A DNA stretch of 64,000 nt, taken from the NCBI GenBank assembly GCA_020137815.1, contig CM035360.1, positions 2,548,078 through 2,612,077 of the forward strand, given 5' to 3'. This stretch comes from Hormiphora californensis. Lineage: Eukaryota; Ctenophora; Tentaculata; Cydippida; Pleurobrachiidae. The position numbers and the translations under genes were made by a program. Shown in pieces: positions 1 through 11,300 of this stretch (position 1 is the first letter of the stretch; every line of letters begins with the position of its first letter). The notes beneath the pieces are model-generated. The model was not told the DNA's origin, searched no databases, and worked only from the letters and a program-made list of their open reading frames with translations.

Positions 1-50
1 GCTGCGTATAACCAGGTCTCAATTCGTCAGACTTAGTTTTCATTTTGCAG

Positions 51-938
51 GTTGAGAGACTCGATGTGTCCAGTAACTCTCTATTTGAACCGGCTGATGA
101 CTCCCTCAAGAAGCCACTATGTGGAATACTAATGAAGGCACCTTTCTTCGACCAAAAGAATTATGAGAAGGTGAGGTAAAACAGACTGCAGCACCTGTCT
201 GGCGCCGCCAGACACTACGCTCAGATCGGGTCGGCGCCGCCAGACACTGCGCTCAGATCGGGTCGGCGCCGCCAGACAGCCCAAGACCTGGCACAGAGTT
301 TCACTTTTTTCATGTTTTGCCCAGCGTACGAGTTTTACTTTTGCAGGGTACAGGATTTCGCCGCAAGTGGACCATGAAAATGTTCAAGTTTGACAGTGAC
401 AGCGGGGTGTTGTCCTACTGTGATGCAACGTCTTATCAGGTTGGTATTGAGAGGGATACTATTAGGGACTATCAGGATACTATTAGGTTCAGTATTGAGG
501 GACAGGGATTACTGACTAGGGACTATCAGGTTCGGTATTGAGAGGGACTAGGGACTAGCTGACACAATTTTAGTAGTCAGGATTGAGAGGGACACTCAAC
601 TGTTCTTTTCTACCTCACATCTTAGTTGAATTCTAGCTAATGCCGCGCCTCTCTTATCTATCTCATGAATTATCTATAGTACGTGGCGGCGTAGTCATGT
701 GGAGATGCAGCATGCGTGAAATGCATGAAGGGCCCCTCCTCTACACCAGGAACCGACCGAACCAGGAAATACTGGTCCCTGATTGGCTGATAATCAGTCA
801 CGTGACCTAAATAACGAGTTCTGATTGGTTGTTTACTTGTGTCGGTCGGTTCCTCCACTGCACCTTCTTTTCTGAGAAAGTATCAGCTTGATTTCCTAGT
901 GGTGTTGTTGGCCATTCCGAGAATTGGAAGATGCTGAT

Positions 939-998
<60 letters not shown>

Positions 999-3050
999 TG
1001 TGCTAATGAATAAATTTTATTGTAAGGTTTTCTTGGTTTCTTAGCTTCAGGGGTCACTGGTAAAAAATCGGCAGATAAACTCAAATGGGGCATTGGGGCG
1101 TTGTGGAGGGGGAGGTGGCAGAGATGAGCTGCATTTTAATCTCATTAAATGATAAGTATCGGCCCAAAAATTATTACGATCCTCTCAGCCAGTTTTCTTT
1201 TTGTCCCAGATCCCCAGCTCTTATCTGATCCCCACTGCTGTTCCTGTGATTTCCTTCCCCCCAATAAAGTGGCCCCAATTCCCTTCTGATCCCCTACTAT
1301 GTTGTTCCCCTCTTATCCCGCTCTTCCCCCCCCCCCCAGAAAAGTGGCCAACTGGATGCAGCTGAACCCTCAGTCATGTTGGGCAAGTGTCAGTACTTCC
1401 ATGTTAGTGCCGGGGCACTGTGTGAAAGTGATCCGGAACAGGATAACATCGAGAAGTGCCAGTTCGTGTTCAAGTGAGTAATGCCCAAATATGGTATGAA
1501 ACAGTGTTATACAAGCCCAAATATGGTTTGACTCAGTGCACTGGAACACATTCCCAAATATGGTATGACCTATAATTCCCCTTATTAGGATTGATGGTTT
1601 GACGGGAGTGCACAACAAGACCCTCTTTCTTGCAACTTTTACCCCGGACGACCGCCTCAAATGGGTTACCAGGGTAACGAACTATGTGCAAAACAGGCAG
1701 CTTGAAAGGAACAAAGTTGCAGAGTATCGGAGATTAAAAAACACTGTTGCTGTACAGGTATTATTGTTACTCAGATCATGCCCCAGCTCCCCTAGATATA
1801 CCATATCATGCCCCCTCCGCGGTACCACCCCTCGGTACACCAATGCAGGCATCATACCCCCACCTATCATCCCTCCATCTACCCCGGACCCCCATCTCTC
1901 TCCATCTACCCCCACCTCTCTCTCTCTCTCTCCATCTACCCCCACCTCTCTCTCTCTCTGCATCTACCCCACCTCTCTCTCCACCTACCCCCTCACCTAT
2001 CATGCCCTCATTTCCTACCCCCTTCCCCCACACAGGATGAGAGGATAAAGAGTTTACAAGGAGAGATGGACACCATGGTTAAACTATCCTCATACCTCAA
2101 ATCTCAGGTCAGATAATACACATACATTAGGATCAAATATCAGGTCAGATCATACACATACATTAGGATTTGAAATTAGTCATAGGATTGAGGCCAAAGG
2201 TCCTGTTTAGATTATTTTGATTTGAATCAATGTAAGATTTTAGGGCGGTTATGGCTTTTAGGTCTGACACCCTTTCATAATCAACATATCCTTCTACTGC
2301 AATTGGTAACGAATTTACCCCCTCCCTTGCCAGCGCGCCTGGGAACCTGACTTTAGAGGAGTTATATTTCGTAACTAACTACTGTAACAGGTGAAGAAAT
2401 ATCAACTTGTGGCCCAAAAGATGAGGGAAGATAACGAGGTGCTGCTGGAGAAATTAGAAGTGGTTTCTAAGGAGATTTCAGGGCTGCGGACGACACTGAA
2501 AGATACAAATCTCAGCTCTCTACCACTACAATCTTTAAACTTGGGGGATGGGTCGGATAGCAACTCCCTAAATCTCAATATTTCTAGTTCCCCAGAATTT
2601 GAGAGTCCAGAGGTAGGTAGCTGCTAAACAGGCCTCACAAAACCACGTGATTGGTGAGGGCAACTTCCTCAGCCCTCTATACCCCATGTTCAACTTATGT
2701 CATATCTGACGCACCATGCATGTAGAAAATAAAGTTCACGTCACATGAATTGTTTTTTAACCCAAGATTTATGTTACTCCCCCCCCCCCCCCCCATTTTA
2801 CTCAATAATATCGTGCTTCCCATTTCAGGTTGAATATTTGGAACAGTTTAGTCGGTATTTGGATGTCAAGAGGAATGACATACTACGGCGGTCAGGCAGG
2901 GCTGGAAAACGTAATAATGATCATACCCCGACCAGAACCTCAGAGCTGCTACGGAACATGGACCAGATGAAACAGCAGGGTGGGTCGTCAGCTGGTGGTG
3001 GTGGTAGTCCATCTAATGATTTGTCGGGAACAAAGCGAACAAATGTGTGA
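51..3050 (+). CDS. PH-domain and coiled-coil protein, 3' part of gene (7 exons seen)
   Basis: Exons read at 51-170, 347-439, 1340-1473, 1589-1757, 2036-2107, 2391-2612 and 2829-3050 (TGA), all joined in phase with GT-AG borders. The first five give a pleckstrin-homology fold: a start like KKPLCGILMKAP, then RRKWTMKMFKFD, a central strand with KCQYFHV, and an ending helix LKWVTRVTNYVQ with the invariant Trp. PH domains bind phosphoinositides or protein partners at membranes. Exons 5-6 are rich in Lys, Glu and Leu and look like a coiled coil. The tail is Ser/Gly-rich and low complexity. The 5' part lies outside the window. I do not recognise the exact family. The gene runs towards the valyl-tRNA synthetase fragment on the other strand, and it lies where the rest of that synthetase gene would be expected. 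Confidence 0.8.
195..279. mobile_element. MITE family A copy 1 (CTGTCTGGCGCCG termini)
   Basis: Short GC-rich inverted-repeat element in PH intron 1. It starts CTGTCTGGCGCCG and ends CGGCGCCGCCAGACAG, with an internal block CTCAGATCGGGTCGGCGCC repeated twice. Three relatives with the same ends occur at 3466, 13124 and 15699. Confidence 0.7.
431..560. repeat. Tandem repeat over the donor site of PH exon 2
   Basis: The exon end TATCAG followed by GTTGGTATTGAGAG recurs downstream as degenerate copies (TATCAGGATACTATTAGG, then TATCAGGTTCGGTATTGAGA). The exon-intron junction itself is therefore inside the repeat unit. Confidence 0.65.
747..854. mobile_element. MITE family B copy 1 (CAGGAACCGACCGA termini)
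   Basis: About 108 bp with ends CAGGAACCGACCGA and TCGGTCGGTTCCT and a core holding TCACGTGA and two inverted CCAAT-type boxes. Copies recur at 12890-12998 and 47387-47486. It lies in an intron of the PH gene. Confidence 0.75.
941..993. repeat. (GA)n microsatellite
   Basis: Uninterrupted GA dinucleotide tract of about 26 units in a PH-gene intron. Confidence 0.95.
2093..2168. repeat. Duplicated donor junction of PH exon 5
   Basis: The junction CAAATCTCAG|GTCAGAT plus the following ACACATACATTAGGAT is repeated once, immediately downstream, as CAAATATCAGGTCAGAT and the same flank. This leaves two near-identical candidate donor sites about 37 bp apart. Confidence 0.75.
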
Positions 3051-3317
3051 AAATATTAGGAGAGAGAGCTTGGATAGTTCGGGCAGAAAGACAGATTATA
3101 GCGATATAATGGGCATTGTTTGATCTGAGAATTAAATGTTGCTGTTATATTTTAGTTCTGACAGTTTCAGGGATATAGGTAGTTGTCTAAATTTTATACA
3201 AACGATAATATTGTACCAAATTTGTTGCTACAGGAAAACTTTAAAAAATCCACAAGTTCCTGTTCCTACCACTAATAGAAAGAGGTAAGGTAGCCTGAAC
3301 ATGACATACATACTCAC
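3051..3317. other. Gap between PH gene and last visible valyl-tRNA synthetase exon
   Basis: AT-rich and without any reading frame I can assign. It holds the 3' UTR of the PH gene. I looked on the minus strand for the next synthetase exon after the donor at 3317 and found none. Confidence 0.6.
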
Positions 3318-5095
3318 CAAATCTTGTCAAACTGGCTAGGATATAGTTTTAGATCGCCATCCTGTACTTTCTTGATAGATCGGGCTGCCATATCTTTACA
3401 GTTAACCCACCTGTACAGGGGTGTGTTAGATTAATTGCCTTGCTCGACCCTGTTTCGATGGGTTTCTGTCTGGCGCCGCCGACCCCATCTGAGCGCACTG
3501 AGAATCAAATTGGGGTATGGCGCCGCCATACAGATGGGTTTGAACAAAACAAAGAGAACTCGACCCCCACTCCCACATTTAATATTACTGATTACACCCC
3601 CACGCCCCACACCTACCATTGAGGTTTTAGCATGGGCTCCACGATATCCTTGCTTCTATCACAAACAGGAATCACCATGTCGTGGTTCTTGCACTCTACA
3701 TACAGGCCCATCTCCTGGATGGCACGGCGAACTGCCACTCGGGCATCAAACCGTCTCATACCGGCAAAGAGGGGCACCACCTGCAGGGGGATGGGAGAGA
3801 GGTTAAGGGCAGGGCATCGAACCGTCTCATACCGGCAAACAAGGGCACCACCTGCAAGGGGATGGGAGAGAGATTTGGGTCGGAGCTTCATCAATTATAT
3901 GGCGTCAATGGGGGGGGGGGGGGTCAATTCGACAACCAGACTTTTATAGGGTAGTCAGAAATAATCAATAATTAACTACCTCATTAACCCTAACAGTATT
4001 AGTTACTAGTTAATTACCTCATTCTACTAATTAATATACCTCATTAATGAGCCCCTCATCATTGATGCACTCCACAAAAGGAATCTTGTGCCTCATTCCA
4101 ACCTCGTAATCATTGAAATCATGGGCAGGAGTGATCTTGACACACCCCGTCCCAAACTCCATGTCCACAAATGTGTCACACAGTACCGGGATATCACAAT
4201 TACGGAAGGGGTGTCTCACACTCTTTCCGTGAAGGTGCTTGTATCTAGGAGAGGGGAAGCTCAGTTTGAAAACCATCCAGCCAATATAAGTACACCCTGA
4301 TTTACCGGGCAAAACCCTTTCCCCTGAGCGGCGAGCATCCCAGTAAATCGGGGTCCGACTGTATAATAATCCCACAAAACCAACCTGGTATCATCAGGGT
4401 GAACTGCCACCGCTGTATCTCCCAACATTGTTTCCAATCGTGTGGTTGCCACGGTTACCGTTTCATCTGTTGTCCCGGTAACACGGTACTTGAATTCCTC
4501 AATGATACCAACCTCAACGGGGTCAATGTAACCTGTGTGACAAAGTGGTGTTTAACCTTGGCTCCCAAAAATAATAGTTCTATTTTAGATAAATGGCATG
4601 TTTTAGAGTTGTTCAAGTTCTGTTTTGTCTCGGCTAAGGTTTCAATTTTTATTGAAATGCAGCAGTGAGTTTCAGTGTGCGGGCGTTTCAATTGAAGTTA
4701 TTTAGCGGTGTGGCAATTACTAACCCGGTACTTTGATGAGTGTTCTTCCCTTCACTTCCACCTTGTTCACCTCAATATCCGAGATAGCACTCTTTAGTGC
4801 ACAACTCCAGTTCACCAGTCGATTCTGCCTGAACAGGGCGAATAGGATTTAGAAGGGTTAGGGGGTGGCATTTGGAAAAATATGGCAAATGGTATAAATA
4901 CCACTCGCCTGGCCCCGGTCTAAGAGAGTTCTTCTAGATTTAAAGCGGGTGTCTCACCTAAAGATGAGCCCTTTCTCGTGCATGTTCACAAAGGCTTCAT
5001 TGACGGCTGTACACATCTTCGGATCCATGGTAAAACAGGCCCTGTCCCAGTCGTAACTTCCACCCATGGCTCCTGGAGAGAGAGAAAAATAGAGG

Positions 5096-5158
<63 letters not shown>

Positions 5159-5300
5159 AGATAGGAAGAGAGTTAAGAGTTGTCATAGCTTGTTATGTTC
5201 TAACCCTCTCTTTACATTTGTAAGACAGTCTAGCTTGGCAAGTCATAGCGAGTGCCCTGAAGGACAATTTGATTGAGAGAGAGACAGAGAGAAAGAGACT

Positions 5301-5371
<71 letters not shown>

Positions 5372-8300
5372 CTGTTGAAAAGTGAGACAAATTCAGTTTC
5401 CGGGTGAATGGTTAGATAGTGACTAACTTTTCTACACGAGGTATAATATCATGATAAATGTCATTTATACGTCGGCCTCGTGGCCTAATGGCTAAGGCGT
5501 CTGACTTCGAATCAGAAGATTGGGGGTTCGAGTCCCTTCGGGGTCGCTGACATTTTGCATATTTTACCCCCCTTTTTGTCGACAAAGGCTGCTTCAAGTT
5601 TATTAAATTTATTAATTAATTAACTTTAATTCAAATCTCTAGGGCTAGTACGTACGGAGTTGTTTATAAATGTATGCTTCTTTCTCTGTCTTCCATTGCA
5701 TGGCCAGATTTTTAAACTCTTCTCTCCCAATGTCGTGTCGGCTTTGGCCTGTATTCTTTTTCAACTGTTTCTCTACAACCACCTAAACATAGATTTAAAT
5801 TACACTTCGAAATAATCAATTGATTGTAGAGAGAACGATAGATTATTTTATGAAGGAGTACCTGAGTAGCGATCCCTGCGTGGTCACAACCGGGAACCAG
5901 TAATGTCGTCTTCCCTTCCATTCTATTGTATCTGATGAACACATAGCCATGATTAGAACTCGTAACACTAAATTAGGTCATAATACCAGTACAATAATAC
6001 CAAATTAGGTCATAAGTTAACACCATTATTACCTTCAAAAAGTACACTCATACCTTATTAGAGCATCTTCGATGGCGTTAGTTAGGGCATGACCAATATG
6101 AAGAACTCCAGTTACGTTGGGTGGGGGAATGATTATCGTATAGGTCCCCTTAGGATCTGAAAGTAGTGGTGGGCTTAGAAATCAGGGGGGATGAGAAACC
6201 AGGAGGTTGGGATGAGCTCTCTCGCTCTTGTATCACAAGTGTGAAGAAGAAGAAGACGAAGAAGAAGTTCAAGAAGAAGAAGAAGAAGTGTGACATCTCA
6301 TTTGCATTACAAGTTGTAATGCCATTGAGATGTCACGCATACATAATTGGTAATAATTGATCTAATTTTAACTCTTTTGAAAATAGAGTGTATTATTGAA
6401 GGAATACAAGAATGACGATTGATGAACTATCATCGAGTTACCAAAGTTAGGTATGACTTGATGGGCGCCTAACAAATATGGGGACTGCAGGTCGCAGGAG
6501 CTAGAGAAGGGCGTGTTTAATCTAGTGAGTGACTGAATGTTTGACAGGGAGAGGGTGAGGACAAAAAGTTAGAGAGAGAGAGATTCATAAATCCGATTAA
6601 CTCTCAATCAGGAATCACGAGCTTTTTAATTTCTCTCAGCTCTAGTCTCCCTCTCTCTCCCAACCAACATAAACCCATACTCCAGTTCATTTACTGATAA
6701 GAGATGATCATGATGTTGTTATTATTTGTTTTGACCTTCCTCCTCCCATCCTCTGCTGCCTTGCTTCCTGTACCATTTGAGGTTGGAATAGTTGCTAAAA
6801 TAGGGCGAAATGTGTTCCAGTCAGTGGCAGATAGCACGTTGGGAGAGGCAGCGGACAGAATTAGGGTAGGTCATGATTTTGGATGGGAGCCAACTTACTG
6901 ATAAACAGAATGTGATACACATCTCATGTCACTTCTACAATAATTATGTGTTACACTGAAGTCTGAAATACATATATGTATCTTCATGACCAATTGTGCC
7001 AAATCCCTGCCAAAACATGCTCAGACGTTGTCGATATCCGGGGAGAGGGTGTATAAGGGAGTGACGGCCCGGTGGTGGGATGTGAAGAGTAGCCTTGTTC
7101 ATTTTGAACCAGCCAGTATTCAGATGACACAGGGAGAAAACGAGGAAACTATCAAGGTACACAAGCCACCACAGTCGGACCCCGATTTACCGGAACCCCG
7201 AATCACCGGTAAATCGGGGTCCGACTGTATAATATCCTACTCAGAATATCAGTTGCTCATGTGGAACAATATATTGCCCATTCGGATGTTTTTTACAACA
7301 TTGAAGGAACTTTTGAATCTAAAGCAGCGCCATGATTCGGGTTGATGTTGGTATCCGAGGTACCCCCCCCCCCTCTGTACCATCTCACTTCTCAGGTTGA
7401 TGTTGGTATCCAAGGTAACCCCCCTCTACCATCTCACTTCTCAGGTTGATGTTGGTATCCAAGGTAACCCCCCTGTACCATCTCACTTCTCAGGTTGATG
7501 TTGGTATCCGAGGTACCCCCCCCCTCTGTACCATCTCACTTCTCAGGTTGATGTTGGTATCCAAGGTAACCCCCCTGTACCATCTCACTTCTCAGGTTGA
7601 TGTTGGTATCCAAGGTAACCCCCCTGTACCATCTCACTTATCAGGTTGATGTTGGTATCCAAGGTAACCCCCCTCTACCATCTCACTTCTCAGGTTGATG
7701 TTGGTATCCAAGGTAACCCCCCTCTACCATCTCACTTCTCAGGTTGATGTTGGTATCCAAGGTACCCCCCCCCCCGCCCTGTACCATCTCACTAATCAGG
7801 TTGATGTTGGTATCCAAGGTAACCCCCCTGTACCATCTCACTTCTCAGGTTGATGTTGGTATCCAAGGTACCCCCCCCTGTACCATCTCACTTATCAGGT
7901 TGATGTTGGTATCCAAGGTAACCCCCCTGTACCATCTCACTTATCAGGTTGATGTTGGTATCCAAGGTAACCCCCCTGTATCATCTCACTTATCAGGTTG
8001 ATGTTGGTATCCAAGGTAACCCCCCCCCTGTACTACATTTTAGGTTGATGTTGGTATCCAAGGTAACCCCCCCTGTACTACATTTTAGGTTGATGTTGGT
8101 ATCCGGGGTAACCTGGTAGCAGTTGGTAGCTGGACCGCGTGGAAGAAGGTGTGGTTGCTAGGGAAACTGCAGGCATCTGGGGATATTACTGCCAGACTTA
8201 GCGGATTCTCCACTTCTACAGTCATCGCCATAGGTACATGTACACTCACTCTTCGAACCAGGATCTCTCTCATACATGATCAGAGACCTGTTTAGTGGGG

Positions 8301-11300
8301 TTGGACAAACTCTTTGAGAGAGCTGTGCTTTATGATCTAACTCTGATGGCCACGTAGGGTCGAGTAAGGCAACATGAGAACTGTTACCTCCAAAGCTAAC
8401 AAAACTCCCCCAGGTCGAGTTGAGGGTGTGGAGAATGGAATCCAGTTCGTACACCAGCCAGAGCACTGTACCCTCAGTGCATCAGACCTTTCCATCAAGT
8501 TTACTGGATCAAAACTCCGTTACCTCCTGGATTTTGTTGCCTGGTGAGTGCCATTACTTTAGAAAACTGAGTACGTTTTAGTTGATTAGGGAACCTGATT
8601 GCTAGTCAGTTTTCAGTAGGAAGGGTCTATTTGATTGCTGGTCAGTACTGAGCATTTGTTTACCATATATAGGAAGGGTAGAATTTGTCGCCGATTTGTC
8701 GCGTTTTATAACAGCTAGGTAGTAAAGGATCGTTGACAGGGGGTATATTGTGAAGTCGATGATAGCTGGTATATAATTTTTATTGAGCCTTTCCCGGTTC
8801 CATATCAGTACACCTGTACTGAATCTTGCGGTAATCGCTTTTTAACATCATTCTGGACCAGCCCCTGTTTTAAAGAAACTGAATGTTCCTCCACCCCTTA
8901 CCTACTCAACTGTCAGGCCAATGCTCTGACAGTTACTCAACAAATTTTCCAGGATATTTGAAGATGAGTTGATGTCCAAGCTCCGTGAAATTATCTGTGA
9001 AAGTATTGCGGAGGAGGCGGAAACGATTGCAGAAGAGTTCCAGAATGAAATCATGAACGGGAATGAGACCATCCATATGCTGGGTGAGGCACATGTCCTT
9101 ATTTGGGAATACATCATGCGATGCCCATATATGGTCATTGATTAGCACATGATTTCATTCTTGTCACTAAATTATTCTGAACCTCTTCGGATGAAATCGG
9201 TGACACACCGAAACATTATTCTTTCTGAAATAAAATTACCGAGTCTAAACTCCACTTAGTATAACCCTTCCATCCAGCTCGCGTGATGACCATATATGGT
9301 TATCACGTGATTCCCTTTTTAGATACAGTCCTGGAGCTGAACAGTGACCCTTGGGTGATTACCGGCGGTAACGACTGTTTGGTGGTGGGGTTCATGGGTG
9401 AGCTGTATGGGAGTGAGAAGGAATCAGCGGTGGTGGAATCTACAACGGGACCCTTCCTTCCTGTCACCACGGCACAGAATCTCTCTGATGTTGAGGTGAA
9501 TAAAGTGGTAGGGTACTAGGGTGTCAGAGGTATTAGAAGTGAATAAAGTGGTATAGTAGGGTGGCAATTATTTGCATGATGAAATAATCCTAGAATAGTT
9601 AATCAAGGGGGAGGGGGAGGGTGGAACGACTTCAAGTATATCAGCAAAAGGTCTGAGTGAGCTATTAATATATTCTCCCCTCAGCCGATAGAGAACCGTT
9701 CTACATCCTCGTACATTACATCATCATCATCATCTGCTGGAACAACCACTGCAGCTCCTAATAACGGCAGTGATCAATTTACTACTCTCTTTGAGACAGT
9801 TGCTAGGGAACGGAGAGAGGTTGCTAGGGAACAGAAGGATGCTGCTAGGGAACAGAGAAATGCTCCTGGTAACGTGGATTGGTGCAGCACAATACCAGGT
9901 ACTTTCTCCGATCCTATAAACTCTGCTAACAGTCCAACCAAGTAACCTCACATACACGTTCATACATGTGTAACAATGTTAGATTCCTACAATGTTACAG
10001 AATATTACAGTGTAACATTTTTAACATATATCTGTAACATGTCCCTAACATCATCAGGAAACAGGTTCGGTGTTACGATTATAGTAACTGAGGACATGGC
10101 GAGAAGGACGGTAGCTGCCCTCCACTCTCTACAACTAATAGACTACACTGTGGTTCACAACTTAGGAAACACTTTTGATCAGTTCTGGGGCGCCAACCAA
10201 CTGGGTAAATGATAACTATAAATTTGTGATCTATTCTCTTGATTCATAATATGGGAGCCACTGTAGGGTGATTTCCGGTGAATCTAGCGTGTTCTTGTTG
10301 AGTATTAGAGATGTAACAGAGTGTGCATGCAGTTGTCTCTCCCCGATCTCTTTCTTATTTCCCTCATATCATAGGTAACATAACGATCAAGACGCCCTCC
10401 AAGTTCCAACTAAGAAGAGTGAAGATCACCTCTCTTGAGGTACCACGGGTTTCAATCGACCAGGAGGGAATACATGTTGTCAGCAACCTCAGGTACAAGA
10501 TATTTAAATGGTTACAACCTCAGGTAGGGGGATGGAATCAGTCAGATTCGAAAGGCTGCAGGGAAGTATTATGCTACCAGTTATCACTGCAGTTTAGCAA
10601 AATATAATAATGTAGTTCTGAATGGTGAACAACAAGAGACCGGATGAGAGGTCTCGAATTTAAGTAATAGGTACGTGAGAAGGTATGTGACAGGGCACGT
10701 CACACTATGTAGGTATAAGGGTATAACGTATCACGTGACACTATGTATCTCTCTACTACAGGGCCCGTGTGTTGATGAGGAAGGGCAAGGATCTAATAAA
10801 GGGACAGGTGGATACGATAGCCAGGACCACCGCTAAAACTATCTTAGGACGAACTAATGGTAATAGACTGATGATATACTGAGATCTAAAAAGTGCACTT
10901 TTATTACGATCTGTTGGCTAAATAATATTTATGATAAACAAATATCCTACTAAATTGGTATACTGCCTAGGTTCCCGTATCCACAAAATAATACCCCTTG
11001 TGACAGTTGATGTAAATGTAACCGATGCAAGGTTACATTTTCAACCACGCACCAAACGGGTAAGTTACACTTTAAACCAAACGGGTAAGATATAAATATT
11101 TAGCCCTGAAATAGATCAGATTCTTCTTCGGTATAGATGTTAGAGGACTCGTACCATTGGTTACCATGGAAACCAAACCTGGTTCATAGTGAGGGTCTAA
11201 CGTGTGTGATCTTCATTCAGTATAATCCCAGCTGATATATTCTTCCTAGGAAGCCCGGAGTTTTGATATGAAGGAGCATTTGATGCGAAGTTGGGCTGTT

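Noticed and set aside
6157-6360. Lys-rich frame before the hairpin
   Set aside because: Produced by a (GAA)n-type stretch in the synthetase intron; no support as a gene.
7339-8100. Regular repeats with constant parts, resembling a CRISPR array
   Set aside because: The units are direct tandem copies without unique spacers, in eukaryotic intron DNA, and they duplicate an adjacent splice acceptor.
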